This document shows, piece by piece, positions 46,301-54,360 of a stretch of 64,000 nt of DNA. The first letter of the stretch is position 1. Every line of letters begins with the position of its first letter. The position numbers and the translations under genes are program-made. The DNA comes from Thermomonas sp. XSG (GTDB lineage: Bacteria > Pseudomonadota > Gammaproteobacteria > Xanthomonadales > Xanthomonadaceae), in NCBI RefSeq assembly GCF_014678725.1, contig NZ_CP061497.1:2310001-2374000 (forward strand), in the 5' to 3' direction. The notes below the pieces were generated by a model that was given only the letters and a program-made list of their open reading frames with translations, was not told where the DNA came from and ran no database searches.

Positions 46301-48499
46301 GTGGCTGAGAGCATCGCAACGCTGGGGATTCGGGTCACGTCGCAAGGCGTCAAGGATGCCGAGCGCGACCTCAAAGGGCTGGCGCAGGCCGGCGAAGTCG
46401 CGGAGAAGCGGGCGAGCACCCTGGGCAAGGCCTGGGGTCTCGCCCTGGGCGGCGCGATCGCTGGTGGCGCCGCCTTGGCGGTGACGGGCCTCAAGAAATG
46501 GATCGCTAACGGCATCGAGTCAGAGAAGGTGCAGGCGCAGCTGGCGGCCCGGATCAAGTCGACCGGCGCCGCAGCCGGCCTGGCGGTGCCTCAGCTCAAC
46601 AAGATGGCGGCAGCTCTGCAAGCGGCCACGACATTCGACGACGAATCGATCGGCCGCGCGCAGGCAACGCTGCTCACCTTCACCAGAGTGGGGCGCCAAA
46701 ATTTCGAGCGCGCGACCGAGGCCGTGCTCGATATGTCGACCGCGCTCGGCACCGACCTCAACAGTGCGGCGCTGCAGGTAGGCAAGGCGCTCAACGATCC
46801 GGTGCAGGGGCTCACGGCACTGAGTCGCGCCGGCGTGCAGTTCAGCGACTCGCAGAAAACCACGATCAAGCAGCTCGTCGAGACCGGGCGCGTAGCGGAC
46901 GCGCAGAAGATCATCTTGCGCGAGCTCGAGACGCAGATGGGCGGCAGCGCCCGGGCCGCGCGCGACACGCTCGGCGGCGCCCTGGCCGCGCTGCGGAATT
47001 CATTCGACAACCTGCTCGAAGGCGACGCTGGCGGTATGCGCGGCGCTCGCGACGCAGTGGAAAACTTCAATCGGGCGCTGAACGATCCGCAGCTCAAGGC
47101 TGGCCTCGATTCGGCATTCACCGGCATGCTCAACCTGGCGAGCGGCGCGGTGCAGCTCATCGGCAAGCTCGGAAACGCGGCGTCGGCGTTGCGTGAGTTC
47201 TACGGGGCCAGCTCGGGCAAGAGTCTGCAGAGCCTGCAGAACCGGCGCACCGACCTGGAAACCGAGCTGTTCGGCGAGCAGCGCGCCCAGCGCCGCAGTT
47301 GGCTCGGGAGCGCTGCGGAGGAAAACGCCCCCCGCGTACGGGCGCTGAAGGCTGAGCTTGCAGAGATTGATCGGCTCATCGAGGCTCGCAAGAAAGCAGC
47401 GCGCACGGATTGGGTCGAGGGGCGCGTGGTCAGCAAGCCCGGTACGGGGCGCTGGGCGGACGTGACCAGCGAGGGGCCGATCAAGCCGCCGTCATTGTCG
47501 GCGGACACGTCGAAGGCCCCCCGGCGCGGTGCCGCAAGCCGGCGAGCGCTCCCGGACTTCCTCGACCAGGATCGCCGTGACCTTGCGCAGCTGGTCGCCG
47601 AGACCGCACGCGCGGACGACATGTTTTCGCAGCTGGCGGCCACGCTCGCCGGCCCGCTGGCAGCGGCCGAATACCAGCACCAGCAGAACCTGCGCGAGAT
47701 TGACGAGCTCGGGAGGCGGGCCGGTCGAACGGCCGCGGATATCGGCGCGCTCAAGGATGCCGAGGCCGGTCGTTACCGTGCGCAGCGCACCGAGATCGAG
47801 GCGATGCTCAACCCCATGCGCAGCCTGCTGGAATCGTACGAGGCAGAGATCGACGCGATGGGGCGCGGCAACGCCGAACGTGCCGTGATGAACGAGCTTC
47901 GCCGGCAGGGGATCAGCCTTGCCAGCGCGGAGGCCGTGGCCAATCTGGAGGCGGCCCGCGCCCTGGACGAGATGGCGAGGCGCAAGGCCGAAATCATCGA
48001 CCTGATGGATGGCTTCCGCCAGTCCGGTGCCGATGCTTTCACGGACTTCGTGACCGGCGCCAAGTCCGCCAAGGACGCATTCCGAGACTTCATGGACTCC
48101 ATCGCGGAGATGATCACTCGGGCGATTGCCGAGAAGTGGATCTCCAACCTGTTCGGACAGATGGGCACCAGCGGCGCCGGCACCAGCGGGGGCAACCTGC
48201 TCGGTTCGCTGCTGGGCGGCCTGTTCGGCGGCGGACGGGCCATCGGCGGGCCGGTGTCCGGCGGGCGTGTCTATCAGGTCAACGAGCGCGGCGCACCCGA
48301 GATCTACACCGCTGGCGGCAAGCAGTTCCTGCTGGCCCCGCGCGATGGCCGCGTGACGCCCGCAACGGCTGCGGTGGGCGGGCGCGCGAGCCAGATCAAT
48401 CAAACCTTCGTGGTCAACGGCACGCCAGACCGCATGACGCGGCAGCAGATGCTGCGTATGGCCGGTTCCGAGACTTCGCGCGCTATTCGGAGAGGATGA
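46301..48499 (+). CDS. Phage tail tape measure protein
   Basis: A 732-residue tape measure protein, setting tail length and aiding DNA ejection. N-terminus IATLGIRVTSQGVKDAERDLKG, hydrophobic segment GLALGGAIAGGAALAVTG, the middle STALGTDLNSAALQVGKALN and LTALSRAGVQFSDSQK region of the lambda-like tape measure (prophage_tail_length domain), long helices, and a Gly-rich C-terminus (LLGSLLGGLFGGGRAIGGP). GTG start right after the chaperone with GGAGGTGG upstream. Short for the family: predicts a short tail of about 100 nm at 1.5 A per residue. Confidence 0.9.
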   Translation: MAESIATLGIRVTSQGVKDAERDLKGLAQAGEVAEKRASTLGKAWGLALGGAIAGGAALAVTGLKKWIANGIESEKVQAQLAARIKSTGAAAGLAVPQLNKMAAALQAATTFDDESIGRAQATLLTFTRVGRQNFERATEAVLDMSTALGTDLNSAALQVGKALNDPVQGLTALSRAGVQFSDSQKTTIKQLVETGRVADAQKIILRELETQMGGSARAARDTLGGALAALRNSFDNLLEGDAGGMRGARDAVENFNRALNDPQLKAGLDSAFTGMLNLASGAVQLIGKLGNAASALREFYGASSGKSLQSLQNRRTDLETELFGEQRAQRRSWLGSAAEENAPRVRALKAELAEIDRLIEARKKAARTDWVEGRVVSKPGTGRWADVTSEGPIKPPSLSADTSKAPRRGAASRRALPDFLDQDRRDLAQLVAETARADDMFSQLAATLAGPLAAAEYQHQQNLREIDELGRRAGRTAADIGALKDAEAGRYRAQRTEIEAMLNPMRSLLESYEAEIDAMGRGNAERAVMNELRRQGISLASAEAVANLEAARALDEMARRKAEIIDLMDGFRQSGADAFTDFVTGAKSAKDAFRDFMDSIAEMITRAIAEKWISNLFGQMGTSGAGTSGGNLLGSLLGGLFGGGRAIGGPVSGGRVYQVNERGAPEIYTAGGKQFLLAPRDGRVTPATAAVGGRASQINQTFVVNGTPDRMTRQQMLRMAGSETSRAIRRG

Positions 48500-49047
48500 G
48501 GATGGCAGTCTGCCGCACCTGCCAGCACCCGGACGTCGAGCGAATCAACATGGAGCTCGCGCTCGCACCGAACGTGCATACCGTGGCAGCACGATATGAC
48601 ATCCCCCGGCGGTCGCTGGCGCGACACCGGCGCCAATGCCTCACACAACAGGAAATTGCCCGCATGCGGGGCATGTCACCCTCGCAGCTGGAAGTCGACA
48701 TCGACGAGCTTGCACGCAAGGGTGGCCAGGATGCCTATATCGGGTTGAGCCGGTTGCTCGAGGAGTGCAAGGTTCAAGCCAAGCGCTGCGACACTATCGG
48801 ACAGCCCCGCGAAGCGGCGATCTACCGGAAGCTGCAGCTCGACATCTACGACAAGAAATTGAAGATCGCGGCCATGTACCCGGGCCGCAAGACCGTCACG
48901 AACAACAACCTCGTGCTCGGCGACGTCGGCATGCTGTTCGACCTGGTCGACGCGACGCTGCGGCCCTTCCCCGAGGCTCGGCGCGCAGTGGCCGATGCAT
49001 TCGCCAGGCAGGCGCAAATGCCGCCAGTGCTGGAGCATGCGGCTTGA
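48496..49047 (+). CDS. Candidate small terminase subunit
   Basis: A 183-residue protein. An N-terminal CRTCQHPDVERINMELAL (CxxC...H, zinc-ribbon-like) leads to an HTH-type segment VAARYDIPRRSLARHRRQCL, then helices (YIGLSRLLEECKVQAKRCDT). Position before the large terminase and DNA-binding character fit a small terminase subunit. Start: ATG 48496 overlaps the previous stop (ATGA); ATG 48502 is an alternative with a better ribosome-binding site. Confidence 0.6.
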   Translation: MRMAVCRTCQHPDVERINMELALAPNVHTVAARYDIPRRSLARHRRQCLTQQEIARMRGMSPSQLEVDIDELARKGGQDAYIGLSRLLEECKVQAKRCDTIGQPREAAIYRKLQLDIYDKKLKIAAMYPGRKTVTNNNLVLGDVGMLFDLVDATLRPFPEARRAVADAFARQAQMPPVLEHAA

Positions 49048-49838
49048 GCGGCAGTGCGGCCCGCATCTTCCGCGCGCAGGCATGGCGCAATGATCCCGTG
49101 CTCATGATGCGCGACGCCGGGTTCGATCCAGACCCGCACCAGGTCGAGCTGCTGCGCAACCGCGAGCAGCAGGTGCTGGTGCTCTGGCCGCGCCAGTCCG
49201 GCAAATCTCAAACCTGCGCGACGCTGGTCTTGCATGCGGCATGCTTCGATCCGGGCGACATCGTCATCCTCGCCGGCGAGAAACAGCAGCAGGCGCAAGA
49301 GGTCTTCGAGAAAGCGTTCGAGATGCACGAGCGTCTGCTCGAGATCGGCGAGCTCCCCAGCGCCACGCGCTCGGGTGACGAGCTCAAGTTCGCCAACAGG
49401 TCGCGCATCCTCGCCAAGCCGTCGAGCGTGGAATCGGTGCGCGGCTACGCGGCCAAGCTGGCGCTCATCGACGAGGCGGCATTCACTGGCCCGAACACCC
49501 TCGCTAAGGTCATGCCGATGCTTTCGGCGACCAACGGCCGCCTCGTTTGCCCGTCGACGCCGAACGGCGACAGCGGCTGGTGGCGCGACGCATGGAAGGG
49601 CGGCGACCCCGCCTGGTCGCGCCTCACCGTCACCATCGATGCGCTGCCGCGCCTCACGCAGGCCGAGATCGCGCGGCAAAAGGCACTGCTCACGCCGAAC
49701 CAGTTCCGGCAGGAGTTCCTGCTCGAGTTCCTGGACACCGACATGCAGTTCTACCCAACCGAGACCATCGAGCAGTTCATCCGGCACGACGACGTGGAGC
49801 CGCTGTTCCCCGACTTGCTCGCAAGGATGGCCGCATGA
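49044..49838 (+). CDS. Terminase large subunit, ATPase part
   Basis: A 264-residue ATPase half of a large terminase: adenine/Q motif (DPHQVELLRNREQQVLVLW), Walker A PRQSGKSQT, IVILAGEKQQQAQEVFEKAF, Walker B-type LALIDEAAF, and the coupling PSTPNGDSGWW. It ends LFPDLLARMAA just where the nuclease half would continue in a usual 450-residue terminase. TTG start overlapping the previous stop (TTGA). The nuclease is a separate gene. Confidence 0.85.
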   Translation: MSGSAARIFRAQAWRNDPVLMMRDAGFDPDPHQVELLRNREQQVLVLWPRQSGKSQTCATLVLHAACFDPGDIVILAGEKQQQAQEVFEKAFEMHERLLEIGELPSATRSGDELKFANRSRILAKPSSVESVRGYAAKLALIDEAAFTGPNTLAKVMPMLSATNGRLVCPSTPNGDSGWWRDAWKGGDPAWSRLTVTIDALPRLTQAEIARQKALLTPNQFRQEFLLEFLDTDMQFYPTETIEQFIRHDDVEPLFPDLLARMAA

Positions 49839-50503
49839 GCCTGGTCGAGTTCGAACGCGCGTTTTTCGCAGGCGTGGACATCGGCCAGGTGCAAGACAAC
49901 ACGACCGTTGCAATCGTCGAGCGCATCCGGCCGCGCCCGGCCACGGGGTTGCATCACGGCCTGCTCCCGGTGGCGAAGGAAGAGGCCGCGGCCATGCCGA
50001 CGAAGCTGCAGCTGCGCCACCTGGAGCGCTTGCCCCTTGGCATGGCCTACCCCGACCAGGTCGAAACGCTGCGCGAATTGCTGACCCGGCCGCAGATTCG
50101 CGACGTGCAGACATTCCTCGATGCAACCGGCGTCGGTCTTGGCCCCTTCCAGATGCTACGGAAGGCCGGCGTTCGCGACTTGCACGCAATCAAGATCACC
50201 GGCTCGGTAGGCGCCGCGAAGGAAGTCCCCGGCGGATGGAACGTCGGCAAGGCTGAGCTCGTCAACGCCGTGCAGATCGAGATGCAGACAGGGCGGCTCG
50301 GCACCAGCATGAAGATTCCGCACGTGGGCCAGCTCGTTCACGAGCTGCGCAACTTCCGTGCCCGGCAGAGTCCAAGCGGATCACTGAGCTTCAACGCGCG
50401 CGAGGGCCAGCACGACGACCTGGTGCTCGCTGTGGCCTATGCAGTTTTCGGCGCGCTGCGCCCGTCGCCCGTTACCCATCTCGACGTGAGGTTTGCAGCG
50501 TGA
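49835..50503 (+). CDS. Terminase large subunit, nuclease part (separate gene)
   Basis: A 222-residue RNase-H-fold nuclease domain: FFAGVDIGQVQDNTTVAIV with the first Asp, GVGLGPFQMLRKAGV, and the C-terminal REGQHDDLVLAVAYAVFG with the Asp pair. It would be the C-terminal half of the packaging motor but is separately translated, ATG overlapping the ATPase stop by 4 nt (ATGA). A single-base frameshift of an originally fused gene cannot be excluded by the sequence alone. Confidence 0.8.
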   Translation: MSLVEFERAFFAGVDIGQVQDNTTVAIVERIRPRPATGLHHGLLPVAKEEAAAMPTKLQLRHLERLPLGMAYPDQVETLRELLTRPQIRDVQTFLDATGVGLGPFQMLRKAGVRDLHAIKITGSVGAAKEVPGGWNVGKAELVNAVQIEMQTGRLGTSMKIPHVGQLVHELRNFRARQSPSGSLSFNAREGQHDDLVLAVAYAVFGALRPSPVTHLDVRFAA

Positions 50504-51903
50504 ACCCCCTCAAACGCTTCTGGAACAAGACCATGACCCAAGGTGGCATCACCGAATACACCCATCCCGAGTTCGACAGGTACTCGCCGCTCTGGCGGAA
50601 GGTGCGCGACGTGTGCGCCGGCGAGGATCGCGTCAAGGAAGGCAAGACCCTGTACCTGCCGAACCCTTCCGAGGTCAACACCGACGCCAGCCGCTACGCG
50701 CGCTACCTGGAGCGCGCTGTTTTCTTCAACGCCACCGGGCGGACGCTGCAGGGATTGGTGGGCATCGCTTTCGGTAACTGGCCCGAGATCAAGGTTACCG
50801 ACAAGCGCCTGCTCAGCAACCCGGACGGCAGCGGCGTGGGCCTCATCGGGCAAGCTCAATGGATGCTGGCCGAGATCCTACAAACCGGCCGCGGTGGCCT
50901 GCTGGCCGATTGGTCGCGAGGCGATGGCATCAAGCGCACGCGTACGATCGCCCAAGCCGAGATCGCTGGATTCCGGCGCTACGTCGCCCCCTACACCGCC
51001 GAGAGCATCCTCACGTGGGAGCGCAGCGACGGCCGCCTCAGCCGCGTGGTGCTCAAGGAGCACCACGAGGAACACGTCGGCGGCGAAATCCAGTATCGCC
51101 CCCGTTTGCGCGAGCTGCGGCTCGAAGGCGGGCGCTACCGCATCAACTTGTGGGAGCAGGCTGCCGATGGCGGCCAGTTCTACCTGTTCGACACGGTGGA
51201 GACGACCCTCGATTTCATCCCCTTCCAGTTCATCGGGGCGGTCAACAACGACGCAACTCCCGACACCCCGCCGCTGCTGGACTTGGCCAATCTCAACCTG
51301 GCGCATTACCGCGACAGCGCCGACTACCAGGAAAGCGTCTACCTCATGGGCCAGCCGATGCTGGTCATCTCCGGCGTCACCGACGAGTGGGCCGAGAAGG
51401 CCGGCACCATCCGATTCGGAGCACGCTCCGGCCTGCCCCTCCCCCAGGGTGGCGACGCCAAGGTGCTACAGGTCACCGGGAACACGCTGGCCAAGGAGGC
51501 GATGGGCGACAAGGAGCGGCTCATGGCGCTGGTCGGCGCCCGGCTGCTGGAGACGGCTGGCGCAAAGACGGCAACGCAGAGCGCCAGCGAGACCCGGGCG
51601 GCATATTCCCAGCTCTCCCTGGCCTGCGACAACGTCTCGCAGGCCTATACGCAGGTACTCCAATGGGCGGAAGGCAACACGGCCTCGAGCCTGGACATCG
51701 ACACCCGCTTCAATGACCTGACCCTCGACGCCAACGCGATCCGCGAGACTGTGGCCGCGTGGCAGGCCGGGCTGGTGCCGCAGTCCGATGCGGTGGCCGT
51801 GCTCCAGCGCTTGGGCGTCATCGATCAAGGGAAGACCGCCGAGCAGGTGGCGGGGGAGGTTGAAGCCCAAGGCCCCGGCCTGAACCTGGACGCCGCGGCA
51901 TGA
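50500..51903 (+). CDS. Phage portal protein (DUF4055-type)
   Basis: A 467-residue portal with features of the DUF4055 family: HPEFDRYSPLWRKVRDVCAG, LYLPNPSEVNTDASRYARYL, VGIAFGNWPEIKV, and the later HYRDSADYQESVYLMGQPML. Portals form the dodecameric ring at the capsid vertex through which DNA passes. GTG start overlapping the nuclease stop (GTGA). Confidence 0.85.
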   Translation: MNPLKRFWNKTMTQGGITEYTHPEFDRYSPLWRKVRDVCAGEDRVKEGKTLYLPNPSEVNTDASRYARYLERAVFFNATGRTLQGLVGIAFGNWPEIKVTDKRLLSNPDGSGVGLIGQAQWMLAEILQTGRGGLLADWSRGDGIKRTRTIAQAEIAGFRRYVAPYTAESILTWERSDGRLSRVVLKEHHEEHVGGEIQYRPRLRELRLEGGRYRINLWEQAADGGQFYLFDTVETTLDFIPFQFIGAVNNDATPDTPPLLDLANLNLAHYRDSADYQESVYLMGQPMLVISGVTDEWAEKAGTIRFGARSGLPLPQGGDAKVLQVTGNTLAKEAMGDKERLMALVGARLLETAGAKTATQSASETRAAYSQLSLACDNVSQAYTQVLQWAEGNTASSLDIDTRFNDLTLDANAIRETVAAWQAGLVPQSDAVAVLQRLGVIDQGKTAEQVAGEVEAQGPGLNLDAAA

Positions 51904-52361
51904 CGCTCGTCGCCGAAGATGGCACCGGACTGGCCGGCGCCGAGAGCTATGCCAGCGTGGCAGCGGCAGATGCCTATTTCGCAGCCCGGGGCAACGATGC
52001 CTGGCCCGGGCTCTCGACGCTGGCCAAGGAAGCCGCGCTGCGGCTCGCCACCGACTACATGGGGGCGGTCTATGGGCGGCTCTGGCGCAGCTGCAGGAAG
52101 ACGGAGACGCAGGCGCTCGACTGGCCGCGCGTCGGGTGGGCCGGCGTCCCGACTGCCATTGAGCGCGCCTGCTGCGAGCTGGCATTCCGCGCCTCGGCCG
52201 GGCCGCTCATGGTCGACGAAGGGCCGCAGGTGGCCAGCGAGCAGGTCGGCCCGATCGCGGTGGCCTACTCCGAAGGGGCGCGGCAGAACGTGCGCTATGC
52301 CCACGTCTGGGCGCTGCTCGGCCCGTACCTCGACGCCCACCTCATCGTGACGAGGGGCTGA
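51900..52361 (+). CDS. DnaT-like head-tail connector
   Basis: A 153-residue protein. TGLAGAESYASVAAADAYFAARG, KEAALRLATDYM and ALDWPRVGWAGVP are typical of the phage proteins annotated as putative DnaT-like / head-tail connector. ATG overlaps the portal stop (ATGA). Confidence 0.7.
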   Translation: MTLVAEDGTGLAGAESYASVAAADAYFAARGNDAWPGLSTLAKEAALRLATDYMGAVYGRLWRSCRKTETQALDWPRVGWAGVPTAIERACCELAFRASAGPLMVDEGPQVASEQVGPIAVAYSEGARQNVRYAHVWALLGPYLDAHLIVTRG

Positions 52362-52362
52362 G

Positions 52363-53445
52363 ATGACCAGCCGCCCCGACTTGACCGACCAGGCGGTGCG
52401 CCAGCAGGTGCTGCTCGAGCGGGTGAAGGCTGGCGAAGCCGCCCGGATCGACGCTTTCCTGCAGCAGCAGGACCGCCGGCTTCGCGAGATCCTGACGAGG
52501 GCCAGCCTGACGGCCGTGCAGCGCGACCGTATTGAAGCGCTGCTGCGGGAGGTCCGGGCCGCGCTGGAAGCGTTGCACCGTGACTACACCCGCGCCCTAA
52601 CCGCGCGCCTGGATACGCTGGCGGGCACGGTGGCGGACATGGAAGCCCGAGCGCTCGGCGCGGCGCTGGAGGGCGTCGACGTGGCGACCCCGGCCGCACC
52701 GGCGCTCCGGGCCGCCGTCACGGCCGCGCCGCTGGCCGTGCGCGGGGCAGGGGGCGGGATGCTGCTCGAGCCCTTCATCGCGGCGTGGACAAGCGCCAGC
52801 ATCGAGCGCGTCGAGGGCGTCATCCGGCGCGGCTACTTCGAGGGCCGGACAACCGAGCAGATCGTGCGCGACGTGCGCGGCACGAAGGCGGCCAACTATC
52901 GCGACGGCATCCTCGAGGTGAACCGGCGCAACGCCCGCACCGTGGTGCATACAGGGCTGCAGCACGTCGCCCACGTCGCCCGCACGGAGACGATGAAGGC
53001 CAACGCCGATATCGTGAAGGGCTACCGCTGGGTCTCGACCCTGGACAGCCGCACGAGCGAGCTCTGCCAATCCCTGGATGGCCGCACGTTCGACCTGGGC
53101 GAGGGGCCGCTGCCGCCCGCGCACCCGAACTGCCGCTCGACCGTCGTGCCGGTCACGAAGACATTCCGGGAGCTGGGGATCGACGTCGACGAGGTTCCGC
53201 CCGGTACCCGCGCCAGCGTCGACGGGCAGGTGCCGGCGTCGCTGACCTATTTCGAGTGGCTCAAGACGCAGCCGGCGAGCTTCGTCGAGGAGGCGCTCGG
53301 GCCGACACGCGCTGCCGTGTTCCTCAAGGGCGGGATCTCGTCCGACGACTTCGCCACGCTGCAGCTCGGGCGCAACTTCCAGCCGCTCACGATCGAGGAG
53401 ATGCGCGAGAAGGCCCCGAAGGTGTTCGAGCGGGCGGGGGTTTAG
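52363..53445 (+). CDS. Minor capsid / MuF-like head morphogenesis protein
   Basis: A 360-residue protein. N-terminal coiled-coil, middle GYFEGRTTEQIVRDVRG and HVARTETMKANADIVKGYRW, C-terminal MuF-like block DSRTSELCQSLDGRTF ... PPAHPNCRSTVVPV (Cys/His pattern). MuF proteins lie next to portals and take part in head assembly or ejection. Nothing capsid-like follows; its last 4 nt overlap the convergent NYN gene. Confidence 0.85.
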   Translation: MTSRPDLTDQAVRQQVLLERVKAGEAARIDAFLQQQDRRLREILTRASLTAVQRDRIEALLREVRAALEALHRDYTRALTARLDTLAGTVADMEARALGAALEGVDVATPAAPALRAAVTAAPLAVRGAGGGMLLEPFIAAWTSASIERVEGVIRRGYFEGRTTEQIVRDVRGTKAANYRDGILEVNRRNARTVVHTGLQHVAHVARTETMKANADIVKGYRWVSTLDSRTSELCQSLDGRTFDLGEGPLPPAHPNCRSTVVPVTKTFRELGIDVDEVPPGTRASVDGQVPASLTYFEWLKTQPASFVEEALGPTRAAVFLKGGISSDDFATLQLGRNFQPLTIEEMREKAPKVFERAGV

Positions 53446-54137
53446 GCGACCGCAGGCGCGGCTTCCGATTTCCCTTTTTGTGGCGGCTTCGGCTTAGGGC
53501 AAACGGAACGCATGCCGTCTATGTGCTCGTTTAGGCTGTCTGGCACATTTCTCCACATGGGATCTAAGACAAAGTCGATTCCTTCTCGCCTGGCGAGCTT
53601 CGCAGCCGGCACGAAGTCAGCATCGCCAGCCATGAGAATGATCTGATCGACTTGCTTCTTTAGGGCCAAAGAGGAGATGTCGATTCCGATTCGCATGTCG
53701 ACACCCTTCTGCCGTGTCGCCGGGACAACCATATCGGGAGTTAGCGAGTCGACAGCAATCTTCCCCTTGAGGATGTCGTTTAGCGTTTCTGCATCTGTAG
53801 TCCATGTGACGGCATCACTCAGATGCCCAAGCCTGAGCGCAACTTTGCGCTTTAGCTTCAAGAGTCGATGCAGCGACTTGCGAAATAGCGCCTCGTCGGA
53901 TTGCGAGAAATCAATGGATTTTTTCGTGATCGGGTTGTGCAGCTTTTTTTCGAGAGGCGGGCAGTCGTAAAAGAAGATTCGATAGAGCTCTCGCCTTTTG
54001 CCACCCTGCGAGAGGTGTGCGAGCGCCCATCGAAACGCCTGCTCTGATGCTCGCTCGGCGTTGTACGAATTGTGCGGCTCGATTCTTCGAAACCGTTTGA
54101 CGAAGTAGCCGCCATCGATCAGGACTGCAGTTGCCAT
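53442..54137 (-). CDS. NYN-domain (PIN-like) nuclease candidate, accessory cargo
   Basis: A 231-residue protein of the NYN/LabA-like (DUF88) family of PIN-fold RNases: VLIDGGYFVKRF with Asp8, YRIFFYDCPPLEKK, KGVDMRIGIDISSLA and QIILMAGDADFVPAAKLARR supply the acidic residues of a metal-dependent nuclease site. The Lys-rich C-terminus (KPKPPQKGKSEAA) is a tail. Start at 54137 with GGGGGAAA upstream. It is opposite to all other element genes, AT-richer, and lies next to attR, the usual place for cargo. Defence or exclusion role possible, unproven. Confidence 0.8.
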   Translation of the reverse strand: MATAVLIDGGYFVKRFRRIEPHNSYNAERASEQAFRWALAHLSQGGKRRELYRIFFYDCPPLEKKLHNPITKKSIDFSQSDEALFRKSLHRLLKLKRKVALRLGHLSDAVTWTTDAETLNDILKGKIAVDSLTPDMVVPATRQKGVDMRIGIDISSLALKKQVDQIILMAGDADFVPAAKLARREGIDFVLDPMWRNVPDSLNEHIDGMRSVCPKPKPPQKGKSEAAPAVA

Positions 54138-54152
54138 GTTTCCCCCGGACAC

Positions 54153-54209
54153 AAAAAAGCCCCCGGTTCGGCCGACCCTGGATGAGGTGGGTGGCGTAGT
54201 AAGGGGGCT
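54153..54209 (-). promoter_or_regulatory. Hairpin leader with T tract upstream of the NYN gene
   Basis: Minus strand: AGCCCCC (54209-54203) pairs with GGGGGCT (54164-54158) over a 38-nt loop and is followed by TTTTTT. It has the form of an intrinsic terminator but stands 16 nt before the NYN start codon, as in attenuators or leader RNAs. Confidence 0.5.
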
Positions 54210-54229
54210 GGATGAAATGAATGTTGCGA

Positions 54230-54260
54230 TTAGGCATTGCCTAAGTCAAGCCAGCTTGAC
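54230..54260. promoter_or_regulatory. Two adjacent palindromes near attR
   Basis: TTAGGCA-T-TGCCTAA (54230-54244) is a perfect 15-bp palindrome and GTCAAG-CCAG-CTTGAC (54245-54260) a perfect inverted repeat directly abutting it. Suitable as operators or integrase/excisionase arm sites. Confidence 0.45.
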
Positions 54261-54360
54261 TCTGCTGGCAATGGTCTATTAAGGATACAAAAGGTGTGCA
54301 AACGTCTGAAATGGCCTTTTCGCGCTTCGCCTTCAACATGCGGCGATAGCCTGAAACCCG

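Noticed and set aside
53911-54237. A 108-codon minus-strand frame covering the NYN leader hairpin
   Set aside because: It overlaps the NYN start out of frame and is translated across the hairpin and T tract; more likely a chance frame over a conserved leader, though a short upstream peptide cannot be fully excluded.
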